DNA from: B1SED10-75 sp964636865
GTDB taxonomy: Bacteria; Bacillota; Dethiobacteria; DTU022; PWGO01
Direction: 5' to 3'
Assembly: GCA_964636865.1 (NCBI GenBank)
Contig: CAZWVJ010000002.1
Location: 62,001 to 126,000, forward strand
DNA length: 64,000 nt
Position 1 is the first letter of the stretch, and every line of letters starts with the position of its first letter. This document shows positions 25,342-34,054 of this stretch, piece by piece. Below the pieces are notes generated by a model. It was not told the DNA's origin, made no database searches, and worked only from the letters and a program-made list of their open reading frames with translations. The translations under genes were made by a program, and so were the position numbers.

Positions 25342-28300
25342 TTAATTTAAAAAACGATCTTTTATTTCTTCTTCCACATTTTCGGAGATCACCCCGCTAC
25401 CTCCCAAGAGGATAACCCTTCTTATGTTTTCCTGAACGCTAAAATAATCGGCCACTAATTCGCGCAGCTCTTCATCAGAAGTTAAAATCATGGGAGCCCT
25501 GAGGTAAGCTGCATATACTCCACCGCTTAAGGCATCGGGAAAATTAAAACCGGTAGCCATAACCACACTTTCCGGTTCGGGAACTTCAAAAAAGAACTCG
25601 GCTATGTTTATAGAAGTTTCAAACCGGCCCACTCCCCCAATACGATGGGTTCCCTCAGCCTCATCATGGACACTTTCGTCTATTACGTTTTCGCCCCCGA
25701 TTGTATAGACAATATTGGGCGTGTGTTCCTCAAGAAAATCGGCGGTGCATTCGGGTAGTTGCTCTGTTCTGGTTAAAAGTATGGGTGCATGCCTCAAAGC
25801 CGCGGGCGAAGAAGCCGCCAACGCATCGGGAAAATCAAACCCGGTAGCCAGAAAAACTTCTTCGGCAGATGCCGTGGGGCTTTTGATCAATTCTTCCGCC
25901 ACTGCTATGGCAGTTTCAAAACGTCCTAATCCACTTAAACGCTCCACAGTGTACCCTTCATCACTCAACTCTTGCATTACTTCATCGGAAATAGCCGCGG
26001 TACCTCCCAGAATGTAGATGGTGCCGTCTTCCGGCAATACCCGGTTGATCTCGGCAGCCGTGTCTTCCTGGAGCGAGTCCGTGAGTGTCAACAACAGAGG
26101 TCCGTTTCGATCATAAGCCAGGGGAACTCCTGCTAAAGCATCGGGGAATTCATCTCCCCGGGCCAGTACCACCGCATCGGCACTGTTTTTAGAAGGAAAT
26201 GCAGTCAGGCTTATCTCCACAGCAGTTTGGAATCGGCCTTCTCCTGCAATGCGCACCAAGCAGGTATATGACACCGATTTGAAAGTGAGATCATCCTCCT
26301 CCACGGTAACGGTCAAATCCGCCGGCGGATCCCAACCTTCCACTTCCTTAAAGATAACTGTATAATCACCGGCTTCCAATTCAGCCAAATCTTCGCTTTC
26401 AAGCCAACCGGTCTCCCCTTCTACCTGCCACCTGGCTCCGGCTTCCCTTGCTTCTTCCGGTTCAATGGCCACCACCAACCCGCTGGCATCGGGAGGTATA
26501 TGTTGGGTATATGTGCCCGATTCGGAAACGGTTTCACCTTCCTCCACGGTAACATTTAATTGGTCCGGCTGGTCCCAACCTTCAACTTCTTTAAAGATAA
26601 CCGTATAATTACCGGCTTCCAATTCAACCTCTTCGCCACTGTCAAGCCAGCCCGTCTCCCCTTCTACCTGCCACTCGGCTCCGGCTTCCCGCGCCGCTTC
26701 AGGAGTAATTGTTACAACCAGTGTACCGGCTTGAATTTCATAAGTGCCGGAAGCGGTAGCAGTTTCATCTTCCTCCACAGTGACATTTAAATGATCCGGC
26801 TGATCCCAACCTTCAACTTCTTTAAAGATAACCGTATAATCACCGGCTTCCAATTCAGCCCACTCTCCGCTTTCAAGCCATTCCGTTTCCCCTTCTACCT
26901 GCCACCTGGCTCCGGCTTCCCGCGCCGCCTCAGGTGTAATTGTCACAATGAGCCCGCTGGCATCGGGAGGTACATGTTCAACGTACATGCCCGATTTGGA
27001 AACGGTTTCGCCTTCCTCCACGGTAACATTTAAATCATCCGGCTGATCCCAGCCCTCAACCTCATTAAAGATAACCGTATAATTACCTTCCTCTAGTTCA
27101 ACTTCTTCGCCGCTTTCAAGCCATTCCGTTTCCCCTTCTACCTGCCACCTGGCCCCGGCTTCCCGTGCCGCCTCAGGTGTAATTGTCAAAACCAGGGTGC
27201 CGGGTTGAATTTCATAAGTGCCGGAAGCGGTAGCAGTTTCCCCTTCATTAACCTCAACTGTCACATCAGAGGGAGCATCCCAACCACTTAAGGCTTTAAA
27301 GGTAACCGTATAAGTACCCTCAGGCATCACCTGCGAACCACTTTCGTACCAAGTTGATCCCCCGTCAACACTCCACCGGGCTCCCATATCTTCTGCTTCC
27401 TGTGGTTCAATGGAAACATCAAGGGTGCCAAAAGCACGGTTCTCAGCTCCCAGGGTAATGTTATTGTCCCCAACTATAATAACCTGGTGGTCATCAGAAT
27501 CTACCGCGTGTAAATCGTTTGTTGTTCCCGAGTAATTGTCCGTCCAATTAATGCCATCCGGCGAAGTCAAAATAGTGCCTTCGGCCCCCACAGCTACAAA
27601 AACGTTGCCGGTCCAGGCAACATCGTAAAGATGATTTTTTGTTCCCGAACTGCGGCTTCTCCACCATTCCCCCTGGTCATCGGAAGTGAAAACGGCGCCG
27701 TTTTCACCCACGGCAACCATCATTTGAGGATCATGTCGGTGAGTAACCCCGTAAAGATTACTATCCACATTAGCTACTGATAGATCAAGAGTCTGTATGA
27801 AACTTGCCTGGTATAGATTCTCTCCATGATCATCTGAGTAAAAAATGAGCCTGTTGTCGGCCACAATAACTAGATTTTCATGCTTGGTCATCCCATGGAA
27901 GTCAATTATCCCGCCTTCTTCCCTAACCGTCCAGCTCTCTCCCCGGTTGTCTGAGGTAAGGAAATTAGCACCGGCGCCTACAACTGCCAATCTCCTGCCT
28001 GTGAGCCGGAGACGCCAATCCAATACATCATAAAGATCTTCTTCCTGCTCGGTAATATAAGTATCCATCTCTTCCAAATCATGGGAAACAATAATAGTGC
28101 CGCTATCACCCACGGCCACGTAATCATCAGCTCCACGGGGTCCTGCAAGGTCTATACTGTTTAACCCGGGAGTATCAAACTTCATTCTACGTTCCCATGT
28201 TTCCCCATCGGCAGATGACTTGAAAATGCTGCGTTCGGCAGGATCTTGTTCAAAGGGGCTAATAGGGTCGATAGGGTCTAATTCTAAAATAAATTTGGTA

Positions 28301-29379
28301 ACACCGACAGCTACAATGTCCTTTTCTCCCCCAAAAACAATTCCTTTGAGGTGGGTGGGATTTTGAGAGTTGCTATGAAATTCCCAGTTTTCATTACCGG
28401 TTTTACTTATAATATTTCCTTCAGTACCCACCACTACTACCATGTCAGTTTTCCTTGCTATACCCCGGTGGTTTCCGGCACCTGCGGGTTCTTCTTCCCA
28501 GTGCGTACCCAGTTCAGAAGTGAGAACTATGCTACCTCCCACAGCCATAAATTCGTTATTATAGTCTTCCACATCGTAAAGATCTACATCCGTATTTGAT
28601 TCTACATCTTCCCAAGATATGCCTTGGTCGGTGGAAGTAATGATAGTGCCCTTCATGCCCACAGCAATCAGCCTTGCACCATCGCCCACAAACTCCTGTT
28701 GATCCAAACTATTAAGATCAGCACCTACTCCTGAATTAGCTTCTTCCCAATTTGATCCATTAGGAGAACGTAAAACAGTACCGTCTTCCCCCACAGCCAC
28801 AAAACTTTCGCCTGTCCAGTGAACCCCGAATAAATCGTTTTCTGAATAAGATACATCTTCCCATGTTGTGAGTCCCCTTCTAAAAATAGCCCCATTAGTA
28901 CCCACAGCAACAATTACTTCGCCATTTGTAGATACATCATTCAGGTTCTCTTTGGTTTCTATATCCTCACGCAGCCACTCTTCTCCGTCACCGGAGATAA
29001 GAACCCTGCCCTCATCCCCAACAGCAATAAAGCCGGAACTTTTAATAAGTTGATCCCAAATAACACTATTCAGGTTCCTGCCAATATAAGATTGCGAACC
29101 TTCCACATTCCGGGACCAGGTTTCTCCATCGGGAGAACTAAGAATGCTACCATCATTCCCCACCGCCACAAAAATATTATCATCTTCACTCCAGGCAACC
29201 GAATTCAAATTATCATGGGGAATATCGCGAAACTCCCACCCCAAATCTAAAGGCTGAAAAGAAGCCGAGGCAGTGCCCAGGTAAACGGCGGCAGACAGAA
29301 AAAAAACCAGCGCCAGCACCATCCCTCCGATAATATTTTTCTTTCTTTTATTTGAAATGCTCTTTCCCAAACTATTCAT
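25342..29379 (-). CDS. Giant surface protein: beta-propeller repeats, five tandem repeats, three CWB2 domains
   Basis: 1345 residues from the ATG at 29379 (site GAAAGGATG). Signal peptide about 12-42 (KKNIIGG...ASASFQ). Then about 590 residues of Ycf48/BNR-like repeats with the unit FVAVGxxGxIxxSxDGxxW, forming one or more beta-propellers. Next, five tandem repeats of about 75-85 residues (DNA 26262-27429) with ITPEAAREAGARWQVEGET and GDYTVIFKEVEGWDxP, probably Ig-like or PEGA-like stalk domains. Last, three CWB2 domains (about 1040-1345) for wall anchoring. No enzyme site. Repeats 1-2 and 3-4 share alternating linkers (EIQ-type, then PPDAS), so a two-repeat block was duplicated. Confidence 0.92.
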   Translation of the reverse strand: MNSLGKSISNKRKKNIIGGMVLALVFFLSAAVYLGTASASFQPLDLGWEFRDIPHDNLNSVAWSEDDNIFVAVGNDGSILSSPDGETWSRNVEGSQSYIGRNLNSVIWDQLIKSSGFIAVGDEGRVLISGDGEEWLREDIETKENLNDVSTNGEVIVAVGTNGAIFRRGLTTWEDVSYSENDLFGVHWTGESFVAVGEDGTVLRSPNGSNWEEANSGVGADLNSLDQQEFVGDGARLIAVGMKGTIITSTDQGISWEDVESNTDVDLYDVEDYNNEFMAVGGSIVLTSELGTHWEEEPAGAGNHRGIARKTDMVVVVGTEGNIISKTGNENWEFHSNSQNPTHLKGIVFGGEKDIVAVGVTKFILELDPIDPISPFEQDPAERSIFKSSADGETWERRMKFDTPGLNSIDLAGPRGADDYVAVGDSGTIIVSHDLEEMDTYITEQEEDLYDVLDWRLRLTGRRLAVVGAGANFLTSDNRGESWTVREEGGIIDFHGMTKHENLVIVADNRLIFYSDDHGENLYQASFIQTLDLSVANVDSNLYGVTHRHDPQMMVAVGENGAVFTSDDQGEWWRSRSSGTKNHLYDVAWTGNVFVAVGAEGTILTSPDGINWTDNYSGTTNDLHAVDSDDHQVIIVGDNNITLGAENRAFGTLDVSIEPQEAEDMGARWSVDGGSTWYESGSQVMPEGTYTVTFKALSGWDAPSDVTVEVNEGETATASGTYEIQPGTLVLTITPEAAREAGARWQVEGETEWLESGEEVELEEGNYTVIFNEVEGWDQPDDLNVTVEEGETVSKSGMYVEHVPPDASGLIVTITPEAAREAGARWQVEGETEWLESGEWAELEAGDYTVIFKEVEGWDQPDHLNVTVEEDETATASGTYEIQAGTLVVTITPEAAREAGAEWQVEGETGWLDSGEEVELEAGNYTVIFKEVEGWDQPDQLNVTVEEGETVSESGTYTQHIPPDASGLVVAIEPEEAREAGARWQVEGETGWLESEDLAELEAGDYTVIFKEVEGWDPPADLTVTVEEDDLTFKSVSYTCLVRIAGEGRFQTAVEISLTAFPSKNSADAVVLARGDEFPDALAGVPLAYDRNGPLLLTLTDSLQEDTAAEINRVLPEDGTIYILGGTAAISDEVMQELSDEGYTVERLSGLGRFETAIAVAEELIKSPTASAEEVFLATGFDFPDALAASSPAALRHAPILLTRTEQLPECTADFLEEHTPNIVYTIGGENVIDESVHDEAEGTHRIGGVGRFETSINIAEFFFEVPEPESVVMATGFNFPDALSGGVYAAYLRAPMILTSDEELRELVADYFSVQENIRRVILLGGSGVISENVEEEIKDRFLN
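26262..27429 (-). repeat. Five tandem coding repeats in the giant CWB2 protein
   Basis: Five copies of a unit of about 225-250 bases. Copies 2-5 are very similar in DNA, copy 1 is more diverged. The linkers alternate: EIQP after copy 1, EHVPPDAS after 2, EIQA after 3, QHIPPDAS after 4. Confidence 0.9.
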
Positions 29380-29739
29380 TATTGTTTCATCCTTTCTTTT
29401 ATCGAGATAAACAAAAAAAATAAATGGTTTACACAATAATCATTCAGCCCTAAAGCATTAAATAAAATTTACGATGTAATAACTGCTTCTTTATTTTTAA
29501 TAAAAAACTATCAGTTTTTCTCCCATATTCACCCCCCCCACTAATTGGCAATAAAAACCATTTTACTGCCAAATTTTTCCATTAGCGAAATTAAAAATAC
29601 CCGCATTTTAATAAAAAACTTAATTAAGGTACACACCTCCCCTTAAAAAAAAGATTTAAAAAAATCGGGTCGCGTAAATATAAATTTGTAACTTTTAGGA
29701 TATGAATTATACAGGTTTGATTTTACACTTCCCGACAAT
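29380..29739 (-). other. Long AT-rich leader of the giant CWB2 gene
   Basis: About 360 bases between promoter and start codon. I see no coding frame and no known riboswitch. An isolated AAGGGGAGGTG stretch (minus strand, near 29630) looks like a ribosome site but no convincing frame follows. Confidence 0.4.
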
Positions 29740-29768
29740 ATTTTACAACCAGAACAAATAATTGTCAA
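29740..29768 (-). promoter_or_regulatory. Sigma-A promoter for the giant CWB2 gene
   Basis: Minus-strand TTGACA, 17 bases, TAAAAT. It would give an unusually long leader. Confidence 0.6.
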
Positions 29769-29865
29769 AATAATTTTGATAAAAATGCGGGGGCCTAATA
29801 TGACTTACTATGAATCATTGTTAATTATTTGAAATTCAAAATGTGTAAATACAAATTAGCTTCAT

Positions 29866-30126
29866 TTAGCCTCCGGCAATCGGCGGAAAAAGAGAGACTC
29901 GATCACCTTCCTGCAAAAGGTAGTCCCACTGCTGTCGGCGGTGGTTCACAAAAGCCTGCTTGCATTCCTCCAGCGGTAAACCCAATTCCCGGCACAAATT
30001 TTCAATGGAGGTACCGGCCTTGACTTTATAATGGAAAGAACCTGCAGAAGTGCTTACAGGTGCGTAATCTCTTAAACTGGCAAAAAGATAAACAGTAATA
30101 TTTAGCATAGATTTATTTTCCGTCAT
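29866..30126 (-). CDS. MoaD/ThiS-family ubiquitin-like sulfur carrier
   Basis: 86 residues from the ATG at 30126 (site AAAAGGTGAG). Beta-grasp pattern with ITVYLFASLRDYAP, a central helix VKAGTSIENLCRELGLP and the C-terminal ...DRVSLFPPIAGG, whose terminal GG is thiocarboxylated in MoaD and ThiS. Being next to AOR suggests a role in pterin (molybdopterin/tungstopterin) synthesis for that enzyme. A terminator lies between AOR and this gene, so it may depend on readthrough or a promoter of its own. Confidence 0.88.
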   Translation of the reverse strand: MTENKSMLNITVYLFASLRDYAPVSTSAGSFHYKVKAGTSIENLCRELGLPLEECKQAFVNHRRQQWDYLLQEGDRVSLFPPIAGG

Positions 30127-30226
30127 GTAACTCACCTTTTCTTAACTTCACTTTACTTTTCACTTCATTTCTACATTAACTTCCATGTTATTTCTTAATA
30201 CATCTTTACCTCTTCATACAAAGCAA

Positions 30227-30271
30227 AAAGCCCGGTTTCCCCTTAAACTTACACAGAAGCAACCGGGCTTT
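30227..30271 (-). terminator. Terminator after the second AOR gene
   Basis: AAAGCCCGGTT (30227-30237) paired with AACCGGGCTTT (30261-30271). On the minus strand the stem is followed by TTTTTGCTTT-like sequence. Confidence 0.82.
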
Positions 30272-30276
30272 AAATT

Positions 30277-32025
30277 TTATTCAAGGTAATCCCAAACCGA
30301 ATCCAGTTTCCCCTCGGAAATGTCGAAAATGTGGTTATGCGGGGGTAAACTTTCATACCTCATAAATTCAGGAGGACGATCAGATTCATTGGTAATACCG
30401 GCCTTACGGTTAAAATCCCTTTCCATCTTCAAAATTTCCGTTCCCACCTTCGGAACATCATCAGGGGTATATTCGGTTCCCAACACCGCGTTGACAGTTT
30501 CCACCATGCCCTCATTAGCGTCAGGATAATCCAGAATAGCAAAAGCAATAAAAAGGCAATAACCGATGCTGTCTATAAAGGCCGTCACCTGCTGGAAAGT
30601 CCGGGAAAGCTCGGTTTTATCAGATGTTTCCAGGGGATCCACCTGCCCTCCCACGGAAAGGATCTCCGGGGCAATGGTATAACCGGCAGTATGATCTGCC
30701 CCCATGGGGGAAGTGATATAGGTAACTCCAATCCCTTTCACTGCCCGCGGATCGTAGGCAGGCATACCCTGCTTTTTGACCACGGGAATGCGGGTTAAAC
30801 CGTAAGCAGTACCGGTAAAGTAGCTACCATTACCTAAAATTCTTCCCAGGGGTGAATTATTGCCGATTTCCTGCATAAGCCTGATGGCTGCCTCGCCATC
30901 GCCAAATTCCGCCAATCCGGCTTCCATGGCTACCGCCATGGTAACTCCCGCTTCAATGGTATCCACCCCGTAATCATTACACAGGCGGATTAGCTCGGCA
31001 ATATGGTCTAAATTATCTATGCCGCAGTTGGCGCCAAAAGCCCAATCGGATTCATACTCAATACAGGAAACATGTTCACTGCCGTCAGCTTTGGGGTATA
31101 CATTGGAGCAGCGGATTACACATCCGGGATGACAGCTGTGCCCCATCATGCCGCTTCCGCCTCTTTGCTGCACTTTATCTGAAATAGTTTCTCCGCTAAT
31201 TTGCCGGGCCCCTTCAAAAACCCCTTCGCTGAAATTTCGGGTAGGCAGTCCACCGGCTTCATTAAGAATGTTAATCAAAGCTGCTGTTCCAAAAGAGTTT
31301 AGCGTTCCCCCGGGCTTAGTCGCAAAATGGCTCCGCAAACCCTCGTTTAATTTTTTAGCTCCGGTTTTAAATAAATCCGGATCTTTTATTTCCACCTTGG
31401 GGGCATCGGTTTCATCAATTACAACGGCTTTCAGGCCCTTGCTTCCCATTACCGCGCCCAGGCCTCCTCTTCCGGCATAACGGGATGCCCGCCCTTCAGT
31501 GTCGTTAAAGCAAATTCCCGCCATTGACATGCGGTTTTCTCCGGCAGGCCCGATGGTAATTACTCCTGCCTTTTCCCCGTAATCATTAAAAAGTGCCCGG
31601 TTTACCTCAGAAGTAACTTTACCCTCTAATGAATCAGCGGGCACAAGCTCACCGCCATCTTTATTGATCTTCAACAACCAACTACCCTTTTCCGCAGGCT
31701 TTCCTTCTACAATAACAGCCTTAATCCTGAGCCGCCCCAGTTTCTGAGCTACGGGAGTTCCGGCATTAGCTTCTTTAATGCCGCCCGTCAGAGGTGATTT
31801 GCCTCCCACCGAAACCCTTCCGGAACTGGGAGCATTAGTCCCGGAAACCACCCCGGGAGCTATGACAATCTTGTTGTAGGGGCCCAGGGGATGACAATCC
31901 GGAGGAACTTCATCATGTACCACGCGGGAAGTAAGCCCTCTTCCCCCCAGAAGGTTATAATCAGCAGGTAAATCCTCTACAGTCACTTTCAATTCATTCA
32001 TGTTCACCCTGATGATGCTAACCAT
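30277..32025 (-). CDS. aor: Aldehyde:ferredoxin oxidoreductase (AOR family)
   Basis: 582 residues, close to the family's usual length. Pterin-binding segments: LLGGRGLTSRVV near the N-terminus and GRGGLGAVMGSKGLKAVV near 180-200. The cluster motif is CHPGCVIRC (near 296-304), with CxxxCxxxC spacing as in many AOR relatives rather than CxxCxxxC. The last cluster ligand is probably Cys in DSIGYCLF. It oxidises aldehydes to carboxylates with ferredoxin, or the reverse. It is paired with a MoaD-like gene and divergent from an acyl-CoA dehydrogenase gene. It differs from the AOR at the left edge, so the two likely handle different substrates. Start site: AAAGGAGGAAGTGTA. Confidence 0.93.
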   Translation of the reverse strand: MVSIIRVNMNELKVTVEDLPADYNLLGGRGLTSRVVHDEVPPDCHPLGPYNKIVIAPGVVSGTNAPSSGRVSVGGKSPLTGGIKEANAGTPVAQKLGRLRIKAVIVEGKPAEKGSWLLKINKDGGELVPADSLEGKVTSEVNRALFNDYGEKAGVITIGPAGENRMSMAGICFNDTEGRASRYAGRGGLGAVMGSKGLKAVVIDETDAPKVEIKDPDLFKTGAKKLNEGLRSHFATKPGGTLNSFGTAALINILNEAGGLPTRNFSEGVFEGARQISGETISDKVQQRGGSGMMGHSCHPGCVIRCSNVYPKADGSEHVSCIEYESDWAFGANCGIDNLDHIAELIRLCNDYGVDTIEAGVTMAVAMEAGLAEFGDGEAAIRLMQEIGNNSPLGRILGNGSYFTGTAYGLTRIPVVKKQGMPAYDPRAVKGIGVTYITSPMGADHTAGYTIAPEILSVGGQVDPLETSDKTELSRTFQQVTAFIDSIGYCLFIAFAILDYPDANEGMVETVNAVLGTEYTPDDVPKVGTEILKMERDFNRKAGITNESDRPPEFMRYESLPPHNHIFDISEGKLDSVWDYLE

Positions 32026-32139
32026 TACACTTCCTCCTTTCAGGCTTTTTAATGCCTTTGTAGATTTGGTTTTATAGCTATTTAAAAAATAATCACATAT
32101 TTTTTTATTTTCATTCCTTTTTTAAAATTCTAATTCTAT

Positions 32140-32166
32140 TTTACTATGTTTTATTCCCATAGTAAA
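32140..32166. promoter_or_regulatory. Candidate operator in the divergent AOR/acyl-CoA dehydrogenase region
   Basis: Perfect 9-base inverted repeat TTTACTATG (32140-32148) and CATAGTAAA (32158-32166), 9 bases apart. On the minus strand the same bases give a TTTACT-N17-TAAAAT promoter, so a bound protein would cover it. Confidence 0.5.
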
Positions 32167-32265
32167 TATTTTTTATCAACCCTTCATGCATAAAAAGGTA
32201 TTTATATTTGGCCTGTTGAATTCGTAATAAAGCAGTTAATAGAAACTTTCATGGAGGTGCCAGGA

Positions 32266-33963
32266 ATGGTTCTTTTTAACCCCCGCATTTACAATGGAGA
32301 ACACTTAGACAAACAAACCCGGGATGTCATGCTAAAAACCATTAGTTTTTTTGAAAACAAAGGCAAGCAAAAGCTTAAAGAGGATGACCGCAACCGGGTA
32401 TGGTACGAAGACCTTTTGGAGTATATAAAAGAAAACGAAATATTTTACCAACTGCTAACCCCGCCGGAATACGGGGAAGAAAACTGCCGCTGGGACACAT
32501 GGCGAAATTGTCATTTCAACGAAATAATTTCTTTCTACGGCCTTCACTACTGGTATACCTGGCAGGTCAGTATACTGGGTTTAGGCCCTATCTGGATGAG
32601 CAATAACGAAAAAGCCAAGGAGAAGGCGGCTTCACTTCTCAAAGACGGTCACGTTTTTGCCTTTGGACTTTCCGAAAGGCACCGCGGCGCAGATATTTAT
32701 TCTACGGACACGACCCTTACTCCCAAAGGGAATGGCAAATATGTTGCCAACGGAGAAAAATACTATATCGGCAACGGTAACACCGCCGAAATGGTTTCTA
32801 CTTTTGGGAAAATGGCCGACACCGACGATTACGTCTTTTTTGTGGCCAATTATAAAAACCAAAATTACGAATTAAAAGACAATGTAGTTAATGCCCAGTC
32901 ATATGTAGCTGATTTTGCCCTGCGCGATTACCCGGTTACCGAAGACGATATACTTTCTGTGGGGCAAGAAGCCTGGGACTCAGCTTTAAACACCGTTAAC
33001 GTAGGCAAATATAACCTGGGTTGGGCATCCATAGGCATTTGCACCCATGCTTTCTACGAAGCTATCACCCATGCTGCCAACCGTAATCTTTATGGCATGC
33101 ACGTTACCGACTTCCCCCATGTTAACCAGATGATGACCGATGCTTTCTGCCGCCTGGTAGCCATGAAACTCTTTGCCTTGAGGGCTTCCGATTACCAGCG
33201 CACGGCCTCACCCGAAGACCGGCGCTACCTGCTTTATAACCCCACAGTTAAAATGAAAGTTACCACCCAGGGAGAAGAAGTTATTAACTTGCTTTGGGAT
33301 GTTATTGCCGCCAAGGGCTTTGAAAAAGACACCTACTTTGAAATGGCCTCGAGGGACATCAGGGCTTTGCCCAAGCTGGAAGGAACCGTCCACGTAAACC
33401 TGGCCTTAATCAGCAAATTTCTCTTTAATTACTTTTTTAATCCTGCGGAATATCCCGAAATTTCCCCCCAAACAGAACAAAAACATGACCACTTTTTATT
33501 TAACCAGGGGCCGGCTAAAGGTTTGGGCAAAGTAACCTTTCATGACTACAAAACAGTTTTTGGTAAATGGGATCTGCCCAATATAGAAGTTTTTAAGGAA
33601 CAGATAGCTCTTTTTAAGGAATTTTTAGCTACAGCCCCACCCGATGAAGAACAACAAAAAGACACCGATTTTGTGATGCAGTTGGGCGAACTCTTCACCC
33701 TGGTGGTCTATGGGCAGCTCATTTTAGAAAATGCAACCATATATAAAATTGAAAGTGATTTGGTAGATCAAATTTTTGATTTCATGGTGAGGGATTTTTC
33801 AAATTTTGCCCTCAAGCTTTATACCAAGGCAAGTTCAACCCCGGCACAAATGGGTTTCTTTTTGAAAATGTTGAAAAAACCCGTAGTCGATAATGATAGG
33901 TACAGCCGGGTTTGGAACCGCCATGTTTTGTCTTTAAACGGAGCGTACGAAATGAATCCTTGA
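32266..33963 (+). CDS. Acyl-CoA dehydrogenase family protein
   Basis: 565 residues from the ATG at 32266, preceded by GGAGGTG; the ATG at 32251 overlaps that site. Acyl-CoA dehydrogenase fold: N-terminal helices (1-120), the middle beta domain (AFGLSERHRGADIYSTDTTL, ANGEKYYIGNGNTAEMVS) and the C-terminal helical FAD domain (GWASIGICTHAFYEAITHAANR). About 150 extra residues at the C-terminus compared with short-chain enzymes, as in long-chain or benzylsuccinyl-type relatives. The catalytic Glu cannot be placed with certainty. It probably oxidises an acyl thioester; divergence from AOR suggests the acid made by AOR is activated and used here (inference). Confidence 0.83.
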   Translation: MVLFNPRIYNGEHLDKQTRDVMLKTISFFENKGKQKLKEDDRNRVWYEDLLEYIKENEIFYQLLTPPEYGEENCRWDTWRNCHFNEIISFYGLHYWYTWQVSILGLGPIWMSNNEKAKEKAASLLKDGHVFAFGLSERHRGADIYSTDTTLTPKGNGKYVANGEKYYIGNGNTAEMVSTFGKMADTDDYVFFVANYKNQNYELKDNVVNAQSYVADFALRDYPVTEDDILSVGQEAWDSALNTVNVGKYNLGWASIGICTHAFYEAITHAANRNLYGMHVTDFPHVNQMMTDAFCRLVAMKLFALRASDYQRTASPEDRRYLLYNPTVKMKVTTQGEEVINLLWDVIAAKGFEKDTYFEMASRDIRALPKLEGTVHVNLALISKFLFNYFFNPAEYPEISPQTEQKHDHFLFNQGPAKGLGKVTFHDYKTVFGKWDLPNIEVFKEQIALFKEFLATAPPDEEQQKDTDFVMQLGELFTLVVYGQLILENATIYKIESDLVDQIFDFMVRDFSNFALKLYTKASSTPAQMGFFLKMLKKPVVDNDRYSRVWNRHVLSLNGAYEMNP

Positions 33964-34012
33964 CATACTCCCACAGCTAAAGCAGTGGGCTTTCTACTTT
34001 GCTTTTCATAAA
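33961..34012 (+). repeat. IS200/IS605-type end hairpin
   Basis: TGACATACTCCCACAGCT, AA, AGCAGTGGGCTTTCT: stem CCCAC/GTGGG, one A-A mismatch, GCT/AGC. This is the typical terminal hairpin of IS200/IS605 elements, but there is no transposase next to it. Its first bases are the stop codon of the acyl-CoA dehydrogenase gene. It may now serve as that gene's terminator. Confidence 0.55.
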
Positions 34013-34054
34013 AGCCGGAACAAGGTTAATATGCAGAGCAATAAATTATAAAAG

